Source: Pseudoalteromonas sp. MM1 (GTDB taxonomy: Bacteria > Pseudomonadota > Gammaproteobacteria > Enterobacterales > Alteromonadaceae). Taken from it: a DNA stretch of 64,000 bases. This document shows positions 30,565-38,789 of this stretch, piece after piece. The notes under the pieces are model-generated. The model did no database searches, was not told the DNA's origin, and saw only the letters and a program-made list of their open reading frames with translations. The translations under genes were made by a program, and so were the position numbers. Where the stretch lies: the NCBI RefSeq assembly GCF_030296835.1, contig NZ_AP027922.1:2232001-2296000 (forward strand), given 5' to 3'. How positions within the stretch are numbered: the first letter of the stretch is position 1; the number at the start of each line of letters is the position of its first letter.

Positions 30565-32469
30565 TTACGGCGTATTTTTAGCGTACTGGTCTTTTAAAGC
30601 GCTAACTTGTTCGTGTAAATAATTAGCACTTACCTGCTCAGCTTCAATCGACTCTCCCACACTCACCGATACTAATGACCATTTAAGGCGTGGTAGTTGC
30701 CATTTGGCTTTACGGCTAAATATACTGCCCCACAAGCCACCTAAGTGAACGGGCACAACAGGCACTGGTGTACGCGCTATTATACGCTCAATGCCACGCC
30801 TAAACATGTCCATTTCACCGTTACTGGTAAGTTTTCCTTCAGGAAAGATCCCCACCAATTCACCACGTTCAAGCGCTGCGGCAACCTCATCAAATGCTTT
30901 TGCAAACGCTTTTGGGTTAGCTTTTTCGCTATCAATTGGAATAGCTTTTGCCATTTTAAATAACCAATGCAGTGCTTTTGAATGATAAATGGGCGCAAAC
31001 ACCATAAAGCGTATAGGCCTTGGCGAGGTGGCTAAAATAAACATCCAATCTACAAAGCTAACATGGTTAGCTACAATAACTGCTGCGCCTTCGCTTGGAA
31101 TATTTTCATGCCCTTTTGTGCGCACACGATACATGCATATAGCTAAAATATAGATAACAAAGCGTAAGAAAAACTCCGGCACCTTAGTGTAAATATAAAT
31201 AGAGATAAGCAGGTTAAGCCCCGCCAAAAGTAACAGTAACGACGAGATATGCCACTGTAAAACAGAGAGCGTTACAATACTTAATATGGCACTGCCAACC
31301 ATAAAGAGCGCATTAAGCACGTTATTAGCAGCAATCACCCGCGAACGACTTGCCTCCTCGGTACGCTGCTGAATAAGCGCATACAGCGGCACAGTATAAA
31401 AACCAGATGCAATACCAATACCGGCCATCCAAACAAAATGCCATACCATATCGCCCGTATTGAGTACTTGCTTAAGCGTTAATAAGTTTTCAGAGGGCGC
31501 GATATACACACTAATAGCAGGCTCTTGGCTCAATAAATACAAAAATAGCGTAATTAAAATAGCGCCAAAAGGAACGATTCCCAGCTCAATACGTGAGCGC
31601 GAAAGCTTTTCGCACAACAAAGAGCCTACGGCAATGCTTAGCGAAAACACCACCAGCGCACTGGTTACTACGAGTTCATCGCCACCCATTACATGCTTAA
31701 CATAATTAGGCAATGCAGTTAAAATAACCGCGCCTATTAGCCAAAACCAGCTTATGCCCAACACCGATTTACCAACCGATTCTGTTTGAGCATTAAGCGC
31801 TTTGAATACATTTTTAGTGGATGAAAAAATATTATAAGTAAAGTGCAAATTAGGATTATTGGCTTGGCTTATAGGAATAAAGCGGCTGGCAAAAAAGCCA
31901 AGTACCGCAAGTATCAGCACTGCAATACTAATAATTGTTGGGCCTGTTGTTTGAGTAATGTAATAGGTGCCAAAAATAGTCCCCATTAAAATAGCCACAA
32001 AAGTGGCAGACTCAACCAAACCATTGGCTTTTGTTAATTCGTTAGGCGCCACATGCTGCGGTAATATCGAATACTTAAGCGGGCCAAAAAAAGTACTTTG
32101 CAAGCCCATAAAAAACATGGTGGTCAGCATTAGCCACACATATTGCGTAAAAATAGAGGCTGCACCAATAACCATAATTGGTATTTCGCAAAATTTAACA
32201 AGCCGGATCAATTTTGATTTTTCGGTCTTTTCGGCAAGTTGCCCTGCCATTCCTGAAAATAAAAAAAACGGTAATATAAATAAGCCCGCTGCAAGGTTTG
32301 AATACAGCGCACCATCGCAAAGGCTTGCAGCTTGAAACACTAACAATATAAGCACAGATTGCTTATACACATTATCATTCATAGCTGACAAAAACTGTGT
32401 TACAAATAGCGGTAAAAAGCGTTTACTACTGAGTAAACCACCTTTATTGTCGTGTTTATTATTTTGCAT
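30565..32469 (-). CDS. MFS (LplT-like)-PlsC acyltransferase fusion
   Basis: A 634-residue inner-membrane protein. Residues ~15-420 form a 12-helix MFS domain resembling the lysophospholipid flippase LplT (FLPLFVTQFLSAMNDNVYKQ). Residues ~435-634 are a 1-acylglycerol-3-phosphate acyltransferase-type domain with the catalytic motif NHVSFVD (H-X4-D) and FPEGKLTSNG. Together it could flip lysophospholipid inward and re-acylate it, a lipid-repair role. In E. coli, LplT and Aas are separate proteins and Aas also has an acyl-ACP synthetase domain, which is missing here, so the acyl donor would have to be activated elsewhere. Monocistronic. Confidence 0.85.
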   Translation of the reverse strand: MQNNKHDNKGGLLSSKRFLPLFVTQFLSAMNDNVYKQSVLILLVFQAASLCDGALYSNLAAGLFILPFFLFSGMAGQLAEKTEKSKLIRLVKFCEIPIMVIGAASIFTQYVWLMLTTMFFMGLQSTFFGPLKYSILPQHVAPNELTKANGLVESATFVAILMGTIFGTYYITQTTGPTIISIAVLILAVLGFFASRFIPISQANNPNLHFTYNIFSSTKNVFKALNAQTESVGKSVLGISWFWLIGAVILTALPNYVKHVMGGDELVVTSALVVFSLSIAVGSLLCEKLSRSRIELGIVPFGAILITLFLYLLSQEPAISVYIAPSENLLTLKQVLNTGDMVWHFVWMAGIGIASGFYTVPLYALIQQRTEEASRSRVIAANNVLNALFMVGSAILSIVTLSVLQWHISSLLLLLAGLNLLISIYIYTKVPEFFLRFVIYILAICMYRVRTKGHENIPSEGAAVIVANHVSFVDWMFILATSPRPIRFMVFAPIYHSKALHWLFKMAKAIPIDSEKANPKAFAKAFDEVAAALERGELVGIFPEGKLTSNGEMDMFRRGIERIIARTPVPVVPVHLGGLWGSIFSRKAKWQLPRLKWSLVSVSVGESIEAEQVSANYLHEQVSALKDQYAKNTP

Positions 32470-32559
32470 AGTACTCCTTACTAATCAGATAAAATCCTGA
32501 TGTTTGCTTATACCAACTAGCGCCATATTTTTAGGGCGCGTGAGCCGTGCCACCTTCAC

Positions 32560-32592
32560 GTTATAAATTGTTGTAAGCCAACAATTTATAAC
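32560..32592. repeat. Perfect 14-bp inverted repeat upstream of the MFS-PlsC gene
   Basis: GTTATAAATTGTTG (32560-32573) and CAACAATTTATAAC (32579-32592) with a TAAGC loop. It lies about 100 bp upstream of the gene start, with no T-tract on either strand. It may be an operator or a remnant of a mobile hairpin; I see no second copy in the window. Confidence 0.6.
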
Positions 32593-32680
32593 ACAATGTC
32601 GCTAAATTTAACTCATTTATTAATTTAATATGATTAATAACCGCTCACACACGTTATACGGTAATTAAATAGCAAACACA

Positions 32681-32716
32681 AAAAAGCCCACATATTTTAC
32701 TATGTAGGCTTTTAAA
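32681..32716 (-). terminator. Terminator of the dnaX-ybaB-recR unit
   Basis: AAAAAGCCCACATA and TATGTAGGCTTTT pair with one mismatch around TTTTAC; a T-rich run follows on the minus strand. It lies 20 nt after recR. Confidence 0.7.
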
Positions 32717-32735
32717 ACGATTTCAGACAGTCGTA

Positions 32736-33344
32736 TTAGTCCTGCATAACAGCTCGTCGGCCACTAAATGCATGCATTAACGTTGTGCCATCTACTAAAT
32801 CAAGCTCACCACCAACAGGTATACCATGCGCTATACGCGAGGCCCCTACTTTATATTTATGGCAAAGCTGGGCAATGTAATGTGCAGTGGTCTCGCCCTC
32901 AACCGTGGGGTTGGTAGCTAAAATCACTTCGTTAATACCGCCGTGCGAGAGCTTTTGTTCAAGTATATCAAGGCCAATTTCTTTAGGGCCAATACCATCA
33001 ATGGGCGATAAATGCCCCATCAGTACAAAATATAAACCAAGGTACTGACCTGTTTGCTCTATTGCCAACACATCCGTAGGCGATTCAACAACACAAAGCA
33101 CACCAGTGTCTTGGCGTTTTGTACTTAAGCAAATATCACATTGTGCCTGCTCAGTAAAAGTACGACACGACTGACAATGCCCAACCGCGCTCATGGCTTT
33201 GGTCAATGCGTTACCAAGCTGAGTGCCCCCTTTACGGTCACGCTCTAATAAATGAAACGCAATGCGCTGAGCAGACTTAGGACCTATACCCGGTTGACAG
33301 CGAAGTGCTTCTATAAGCTGTGTTAGACTATCTGAAAGTTGCAT
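32736..33344 (-). CDS. recR: Recombination protein RecR
   Basis: A 202-residue DNA-repair protein that, with RecO and RecF, loads RecA on SSB-coated gaps. N-terminal helix-hairpin-helix ([19 protein letters not shown]), a four-cysteine zinc finger ([16 protein letters not shown]), and a Toprim domain ([32 protein letters not shown]) are all present. Length matches E. coli RecR (201). It is the last gene of the apt-dnaX-ybaB-recR order conserved in gammaproteobacteria, 5 nt after ybaB. Confidence 0.97.
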   Translation of the reverse strand: MQLSDSLTQLIEALRCQPGIGPKSAQRIAFHLLERDRKGGTQLGNALTKAMSAVGHCQSCRTFTEQAQCDICLSTKRQDTGVLCVVESPTDVLAIEQTGQYLGLYFVLMGHLSPIDGIGPKEIGLDILEQKLSHGGINEVILATNPTVEGETTAHYIAQLCHKYKVGASRIAHGIPVGGELDLVDGTTLMHAFSGRRAVMQD

Positions 33345-33349
33345 ATTTA

Positions 33350-33676
33350 TTAGAACGGCATTTTCATACCTGGTGGTAATTGCATACCGCCAGTCACTTT
33401 ACTCATACGCTCTTGCGTTTCGTCAGCTACGCGACGAACGGCGTCATTACATGCTGCAGCAAGTAAATCTTCAATCATGTCTTTGTCATCTTCCATGAGG
33501 CTTTCATCAAGCTCAACACGACGCACATTATGATTACCAAGCATGGTTACTTTTACAAGGCCTGCGCCGGCTTCGCCAACAACTTCCATCGTCGCGATTT
33601 CGTCTTGGGCCTTTTGCATGCGCTCTTGCATTTGCTGCGCCTGCTTCATCATGTTACCCATTCCACCTTTAAACAT
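33350..33676 (-). CDS. ybaB: YbaB/EbfC nucleoid-associated protein
   Basis: A 108-residue DNA-binding protein of the YbaB/EbfC family, which forms tweezers-like dimers and coats [21 protein letters not shown], the central coiled region and the Met/Pro-rich C-terminus ([13 protein letters not shown]) are diagnostic. Length close to E. coli YbaB (109). SD AAAGAGAG precedes the ATG; tightly linked to dnaX and recR. Confidence 0.96.
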   Translation of the reverse strand: MFKGGMGNMMKQAQQMQERMQKAQDEIATMEVVGEAGAGLVKVTMLGNHNVRRVELDESLMEDDKDMIEDLLAAACNDAVRRVADETQERMSKVTGGMQLPPGMKMPF

Positions 33677-33735
33677 AATTTTCTCTCTTTCTTTTAAACT
33701 CTAATTGTCATGAAGATAAGGGCGATTGTATTTAA

Positions 33736-36168
33736 TTACAATGCCTGAATACTGTTTTCGTCAATTTCGGCGCTAAATAGCTGCTGAAATTGTACTATGT
33801 TTTCATCAGCTGTGATCACATCAATTGCTTGCTGGTGCCGTCCTGCATCTATTTTTTGCTGAATTAAATAAGGCGAGTCAATCACCCCTTTTGCAAAGTT
33901 AATACTCAGCGAAACGTTATGACCATATATGCTTGATAACGCCGCATCGAGCTTTTGCCTAAGCATAGGGGTATCTAAGTGTTTTTGTGATTCATCCACG
34001 TCAATATGTAAACTGTCGCCTTGCTTGGTAAAAATCGAGTGTAATGCAAATTGGCGCATCCGCCCACCAAGTCCCATGCGCTTAATTAAATAAGCCCACT
34101 CATCTTGCTGATGCGCAAATTTAATCTCGCTAATTGGGCTTTGAAAGTCATCGGGAACCGGTATAGCGGGCTCTTGCTCTATTACCTCAGGCTTTTTTTG
34201 CGGGTTAATTTGCTCAAGCAACTCAGGGGCTAAGTTTTCTGTAATCGTTTGGTGCTTTTGTTGAAAATCAACCTTACGCGCTGGCTGGCTTTGCGTTACT
34301 GGCTCAGCTGGCGTTTGGCTCCCTGTTACTGGGAGCGTTGGCTTTTTTTCGCTATCGCCTTGCGGATGGTCTTGCCATGGCGGTGAATCGTTTTGTGACT
34401 CACTCGCTTGCATGCTTGTATCGTGTGGCTTTGCTTGGTTGTCAGGCGTAGCTTGAGCAGGTGTTTTTGATGTTTGCGCTTGCTCAGGGGTATTTACACT
34501 CTCCCCTGAAAGCCTACCTGCACCCGATATATTTCTATCCCGTAAAATTCGCGCAATTGCTGATTGTGCTTGGGCTTCTTGTTCACGCACAGTGATATTT
34601 TCATCATCGGCTATGCCTGGCTCGTGTTGTTCTACAGGTGTAGGGTTATAACCTTGATCTACAGCACTGCTCATAACATCATCAAATTGTGCCGCTAAAT
34701 TTTGCTCCATATTACTGTGTTGCAGGTAAGCGTCGTCTTCACTTTGACGCTCAGCAGCTTCATCAGTTTTGGCCATTTTCTCGCCTTGCTGCACAGAGCT
34801 GGACGTATCGTTTGGAGTGTTTTGAACCGTAGAAGGTGCGCTGTTGTTGTCTTGTTCATTCGGCGAACTTGTTGGCGGCGCTGCGGGTTCATCAATTTTT
34901 TGGTTTTGCGCAGGGCTTTGCTCAACCATTGCTTGTGTAGCAGAGGTTTCGTTTTGCGACGGTGTTTTATTCTTATTTAATATATCGCGCAGCGCATCGG
35001 CACGGCCTTTACTACTGGTAGGCGCAGGCGTTGCTGTACTCGGTGTGTCACTAGGCTCAGGATGTGAATGAGCATAGGTTGTACCTGCCGATTCAAATGC
35101 TAACAATCGCAGCATTATCATTTCAAAGCCTAAACGAGGCTCTGGCGCCCATTGTAAGTCTTTTTTACCGTTTAATAGTAACTGGTAATAAATCTGTATT
35201 TGTTGAGCCTGGGTGTGCTGTGCAACATGGCTTATATAATCGGCATTTTTATCATCAAGTTGCGCGGCTTGAGGGACAAGCTGAGTTAATTGAACAAGGT
35301 GAGTTAATGCAATTAAATCATCAAGTAGGGCAATATAGTTAGGGTTACGGCTCGCTACTTGGGCTATTTCATCCATGAGTGCACCACCGTCTTGTGCTAA
35401 CAAAGCAGCAAGCAAACTTTGGCTATAATGTGTGTCCATTAAACCAAGCATGGCTTGCACGGCTTGATTGTTTATGTCGCCGTTGGTTTGCGCAATAGCT
35501 TGATCTGTTAAGCTCAAGGCGTCTCGCATACTGCCATCAGCGGCTTTTGCAATAATACTTAGTGCATCTTTATCAAAGTTTAGTTGCTCTTGAGTAAGTA
35601 CGTGTTCAAGCTGAGTTTTAATTTCACTTTGCGAAAGTGCATTTAAGTTAAACTGTAAGCAGCGCGATAAAATGGTAACAGGTAACTTTTGCGGATCGGT
35701 GGTTGCCAGTAAAAATTTCACATGCTCAGGCGGCTCTTCTAACGTTTTTAATAACGCATTAAAGCTATGCTTAGAAAGCATGTGCACTTCATCTATTAGG
35801 TATACTTTATAACGTCCGCGTGTTGGTGCGTATTGAACGTTATCAAGAATTTCACGAGTATCTTCGACTTTGGTGCGAGAAGCGGCATCAATTTCAAGTA
35901 AGTCAATGTATCGCCCTGACTCGATGTCAGTACAACTACTACATTGCCCACATGGAGATGCCGATATACCTTCGTCACAATTTAAGCTTTTAGCAAAAAT
36001 GCGTGCAATGGTGGTTTTACCCACACCACGGGTTCCAGTGAATAAATAAGCGTGATGCAGTCTATTTTGTGTAAGCGCATTAACAAGCGCTTGCTTTACA
36101 TGAGACTGGCCAACCAATTCATGAAAGGTTTGCGGACGCCATTTTCTAGCTAGAACCTGATAACTCAT
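33736..36168 (-). CDS. dnaX: DNA polymerase III tau subunit (gamma by frameshift?)
   Basis: An 810-residue clamp-loader ATPase, longer than E. coli DnaX (643) because of a ~300-residue Gln/Pro/Ser-rich linker. Walker A GTRGVGKTT is at residues 45-53, the zinc cysteines near 64-79 (CGQCSSC), Walker B-like LIDEVHML, and SRC (LSRCLQF). The C-terminal ~140 residues (from FAHQQDEWAYLIKRMG, near 680) are the alpha/DnaB-interacting domain V. ATG 36168 is used; the frame also opens 3 nt upstream at a TTG. An A-AAA-AAG heptamer at codons 657-659 would produce a gamma-like ~660-residue product. The gene starts 4 nt after the apt stop. Confidence 0.96.
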   Translation of the reverse strand: MSYQVLARKWRPQTFHELVGQSHVKQALVNALTQNRLHHAYLFTGTRGVGKTTIARIFAKSLNCDEGISASPCGQCSSCTDIESGRYIDLLEIDAASRTKVEDTREILDNVQYAPTRGRYKVYLIDEVHMLSKHSFNALLKTLEEPPEHVKFLLATTDPQKLPVTILSRCLQFNLNALSQSEIKTQLEHVLTQEQLNFDKDALSIIAKAADGSMRDALSLTDQAIAQTNGDINNQAVQAMLGLMDTHYSQSLLAALLAQDGGALMDEIAQVASRNPNYIALLDDLIALTHLVQLTQLVPQAAQLDDKNADYISHVAQHTQAQQIQIYYQLLLNGKKDLQWAPEPRLGFEMIMLRLLAFESAGTTYAHSHPEPSDTPSTATPAPTSSKGRADALRDILNKNKTPSQNETSATQAMVEQSPAQNQKIDEPAAPPTSSPNEQDNNSAPSTVQNTPNDTSSSVQQGEKMAKTDEAAERQSEDDAYLQHSNMEQNLAAQFDDVMSSAVDQGYNPTPVEQHEPGIADDENITVREQEAQAQSAIARILRDRNISGAGRLSGESVNTPEQAQTSKTPAQATPDNQAKPHDTSMQASESQNDSPPWQDHPQGDSEKKPTLPVTGSQTPAEPVTQSQPARKVDFQQKHQTITENLAPELLEQINPQKKPEVIEQEPAIPVPDDFQSPISEIKFAHQQDEWAYLIKRMGLGGRMRQFALHSIFTKQGDSLHIDVDESQKHLDTPMLRQKLDAALSSIYGHNVSLSINFAKGVIDSPYLIQQKIDAGRHQQAIDVITADENIVQFQQLFSAEIDENSIQAL
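34187..34198 (-). other. Candidate -1 programmed frameshift site in dnaX
   Basis: On the minus strand A-AAA-AAG (34198-34192) is in the correct phase (CAA AAA AAG). After a -1 slip the next codons are GCC TGA, giving immediate termination. A stem GGT(A)ATAG/CTATACC can form 5 nt downstream. The same heptamer makes the gamma subunit in E. coli. No upstream SD-like stimulator is seen. Confidence 0.6.
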
Positions 36169-36171
36169 CAA

Positions 36172-36717
36172 TTACTCGCCTTCAAACTCAACCAGTTTTA
36201 AGATTTTAATACCCATTTTTTCTATACGATGCTCACCACCAAGCTCTGGTAATGAAACAACAAACGCAGCATCAGTGGCTGTGCCGCCTAATTTTGCAAC
36301 TAGCTTTGCTGTGGCTTCAATTGTGCCACCGGTAGCTAATAAATCATCAACTAATAATACTTTGTCGCCTGGGACAATAGCATCAACATGAAGCTCTAAT
36401 GTGTCTTCACCGTATTCAAGTAGGTAATCTTGGCGAATCACTTCGCGCGGTAGCTTGCCTGGCTTACGAACAGGAATAAAAGGGATCCCTAACGCGTAAG
36501 ATAGCGGCGCACCAAAAATAAAGCCGCGAGATTCTGTACCAATAATTTTTGTAAAGCCTTGGTTTTTATATTCGTTTATAAAAGCATCAATTGTTGCTTT
36601 AAAGGCTTCTGGATTTGCCATTAGTGTTGTTACATCACGAAACATAATGCCTGGTTTAGGATAGTCGGCAATGGTTGCGATACTGTTTTTAATAATAGCG
36701 GGTGTTACTTGAGTCAT
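36172..36717 (-). CDS. apt: Adenine phosphoribosyltransferase
   Basis: A 181-residue purine-salvage enzyme converting adenine and PRPP to AMP. The PRPP-binding motif [16 protein letters not shown] and the flexible-loop region [15 protein letters not shown] are intact; [13 protein letters not shown] matches Apt. Length fits E. coli Apt (183). First gene of the apt-dnaX-ybaB-recR cluster. Confidence 0.97.
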   Translation of the reverse strand: MTQVTPAIIKNSIATIADYPKPGIMFRDVTTLMANPEAFKATIDAFINEYKNQGFTKIIGTESRGFIFGAPLSYALGIPFIPVRKPGKLPREVIRQDYLLEYGEDTLELHVDAIVPGDKVLLVDDLLATGGTIEATAKLVAKLGGTATDAAFVVSLPELGGEHRIEKMGIKILKLVEFEGE

Positions 36718-36847
36718 AAGTTTAATTGCTCAATAGTTTATATTTCAAAGCAGCTGATTATAACCTTAACTGACGTTAAAATGCGAGTTTGCTGTCATTA
36801 ATACCGAGGTGGTTTGAAAATTATAAGGGTGGAGGAGGAAAAGAAGC

Positions 36848-36875
36848 TTAAGGCTGATATAAACAACAGCCTTAA
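36848..36875 (-). terminator. Hairpin after the 40-residue membrane gene
   Basis: TTAAGGCTG (36848-36856) and CAGCCTTAA (36867-36875) are perfectly complementary around a 10-nt loop. Reading on the minus strand it follows the small gene by 14 nt, with CTTCTTTTCCT downstream as a weak U-rich tail. Confidence 0.55.
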
Positions 36876-36889
36876 TAAAGCAAGGAGCT

Positions 36890-37012
36890 TTAGGTTAGGC
36901 TTGTGATCCAGCCTAAAATCGCATTTAAACAGCCAATACCCACAAAAACTGCTAAAAAAGCAATAAAGTAGGTAGCATTAAACGGATCTTTAAAGTCTTT
37001 ATCATCTGACAT
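36890..37012 (-). CDS. Unlisted 40-residue single-pass membrane peptide
   Basis: A short frame, MSDDKDFKDPFNATYFIAFL followed by a hydrophobic stretch and the end GWITSLT. The first ~12 residues are acidic and hydrophilic, and residues 15-36 form one transmembrane helix containing a single Cys28. An SD-like AAAGG precedes the ATG by 9 nt and a hairpin follows the stop. It starts 71 nt after the DUF2063 gene on the same strand, so it may be the distal gene of the RiPP cluster, in the place where DoxX-type genes occur in related loci, or it may be independent. I do not recognise a family. Confidence 0.6.
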   Translation of the reverse strand: MSDDKDFKDPFNATYFIAFLAVFVGIGCLNAILGWITSLT

Positions 37013-37083
37013 TGGTATAACCTTTTTTAAGCACGACAAATAAGGCTGCCATGATAGACGAAGTAAAAAAATCTATAAAGCCC

Positions 37084-37836
37084 TTAATGTTGATTTTTTG
37101 TCACGATAATCCCGCGCTCGCACATTGCATTGAGCGTACTTAATGCTCCATGTGCAATTTGTTGTTGAGTAAAATTAGGCGCATGAGCTAAAACCTGTTG
37201 GCATACACTCTCAAAGTCAATGCCTGTATTTGACTCTATTATAGAAAGTAGTAAAGCGGTCATTGCATTGGTGGCTAAAAACTGTACGTCGTCGTTATTA
37301 TCTCTATAAACCACAAAGTAATTGGGCTGCTCTGATGGCACGCTAGGTTTATATTCTGTACTAATATTTTGAACTGCATACTGGTAGCTTAAATTACGTG
37401 CTACACTCGACAAGTAAAGCTCGGCACTAGTCAGTTCGGTACTTTTTAAGCGTTGATCATTAACGTCTTCATTAGCCACCGAAACATCAAGCTCAATCCA
37501 CTCATAATGTGCCAGCTCCAACATAAATGGGTAATCGTACTCTTGCATTGTATAGCCGTTCGATAAGTAATTAATAAACTCCCCTGCAATATCTAAAAAA
37601 TAAGGCGACTTACAGTCGTGCTCATTAAAAAATGTTCTTACTAATTTTTGCCATTGCTGCTGTGTGTATAACGTTTTGAGTACCGGAAAACCAGATGAAA
37701 TAAACCCGGCAATATTGTTAAAAAATAAATCGCGGTAAATCGCCATGCGCCTATCTTCGATATCTTTAGGCTTTTGGTTGAGCTGAGGCTCACGAATGTG
37801 CGCCATAAATTCGTTTTGCGTGTCAATAAAGTTCAT
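37084..37836 (-). CDS. DUF2063 partner of MNIO enzyme (BufC/HvfC-type)
   Basis: A 250-residue cytoplasmic protein. The N-terminal ~95 residues match the DUF2063 domain (QNEFMAHIREP; RMAIYRDLFFNNIAGFISSGFPVLK), and the C-terminal part is a helical/winged domain with QQIAHGALSTLNAMCERGIIV. In bufferin and oxazolin systems this partner binds the precursor leader and presents it to the DUF692 enzyme. The gene is 13 nt downstream of the DUF692 gene and clearly co-expressed. Function is inferred from this association. Confidence 0.85.
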   Translation of the reverse strand: MNFIDTQNEFMAHIREPQLNQKPKDIEDRRMAIYRDLFFNNIAGFISSGFPVLKTLYTQQQWQKLVRTFFNEHDCKSPYFLDIAGEFINYLSNGYTMQEYDYPFMLELAHYEWIELDVSVANEDVNDQRLKSTELTSAELYLSSVARNLSYQYAVQNISTEYKPSVPSEQPNYFVVYRDNNDDVQFLATNAMTALLLSIIESNTGIDFESVCQQVLAHAPNFTQQQIAHGALSTLNAMCERGIIVTKNQH

Positions 37837-37849
37837 TTACCTTCCTTAT

Positions 37850-38707
37850 TTACGCTGTTTGCTGAGTAAGCGTTGAACTTGCGTTTTTATTTTGTAAATC
37901 GTGAATAATATCAAGCTCTTTTGTTAGTGTATTTATGCTTGGAATATTAAAGTCACGCTCCAATAAGGTAGGAAACACCCCATGCGCTTGGTATGCTTTA
38001 TCAAGCAAGTCCCAAACGGGGTCTATAACATCAGCGCCATGGGTATCAACAATTAAATCATCGGCTTCATTGTAGTGACCTGCTACGTGCCCATATGCAA
38101 TTCTGTTTGTAGGTAGCCCTAATAAAAACGCATCTGCATTGTAACCATGATTAATTGAATTAACATAAATATTATTTACATCAAGTAGTAGTTTACAATC
38201 AGCTTGCTCTAAAATCGCATTAGTAAATTCAAGCTCAGATAACTGCTGGCCAGGCGCTGCATAATAAGAGACATTTTCGATGGCTATTTGGCGCTCTAAA
38301 ATATCTTGCACTTGTTTGATCCGAGGTACAACGTGTGCAATGGCATCTTCAGTAAAAGGGATTGGCATTAAATCGTACATATGTCCTTTACCCGAGCAGT
38401 AACTAAGGTGTTCACTAAATAGTTTAATATTGTGTTGATCAAAAAACGTTTTTAGCGATTTAACAAAGTCAATATCAAGAGGTTCAGGCGAACCGATAGA
38501 AAGCGATAAACCATGGCAAACAAAATTATTGGCGTCAGTTAATGTTTTAAATTGTTTTTTAAAGCGGCCTCCTAGCTTAAGCCAGTTTTCAGGCGCCACT
38601 TCCATAAAATCAATTTGCTTGGGTATATGCACTAGTAATTCATCAAGCATCTCTCGACGAAGGCCTAAGCCAACCATCCCAAATGCTGAGTTTTGTGAAG
38701 CTTTCAT
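37850..38707 (-). CDS. DUF692 multinuclear iron oxidase (MNIO; BufB/HvfB-type)
   Basis: A 285-residue TIM-barrel enzyme of the DUF692/MNIO family. Expected motifs are in order: GLGLR, FMEVAPENW, CHGLSLSIGS, SEHLSYCSG, IENVSYY, LLLDVNNIYVNSINHG, AGH, DTHGADV and LLERD, which supply the His/Asp/Glu ligands of two or three iron ions. MNIO enzymes use O2 to remodel cysteine residues in RiPP precursors, here probably those in the EGKCG repeats of the adjacent precursor. Two ATGs overlap; the second (38707) is 6 nt from the SD AGGAG and preferred. It is preceded by a hairpin that separates it from the precursor gene. Confidence 0.9.
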   Translation of the reverse strand: MKASQNSAFGMVGLGLRREMLDELLVHIPKQIDFMEVAPENWLKLGGRFKKQFKTLTDANNFVCHGLSLSIGSPEPLDIDFVKSLKTFFDQHNIKLFSEHLSYCSGKGHMYDLMPIPFTEDAIAHVVPRIKQVQDILERQIAIENVSYYAAPGQQLSELEFTNAILEQADCKLLLDVNNIYVNSINHGYNADAFLLGLPTNRIAYGHVAGHYNEADDLIVDTHGADVIDPVWDLLDKAYQAHGVFPTLLERDFNIPSINTLTKELDIIHDLQNKNASSTLTQQTA

Positions 38708-38725
38708 CATTATCTCCTAAAACAA

Positions 38726-38745
38726 AAAGGGCCTTTTGGCCCTTT
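38726..38745 (-). terminator. Intercistronic hairpin between precursor and MNIO genes
   Basis: AAAGGGCC (38726-38733) and GGCCCTTT (38738-38745) form an 8-bp stem with a TTTT loop, followed on the minus strand by TTTGTTTTAG. It sits just before the SD of the DUF692 gene. Partial termination here would give abundant precursor mRNA and little enzyme mRNA. Confidence 0.7.
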
Positions 38746-38789
38746 AGCATAACGTATATCTGAGTAACTCAGGTAGTTAAGTCAGCGTG

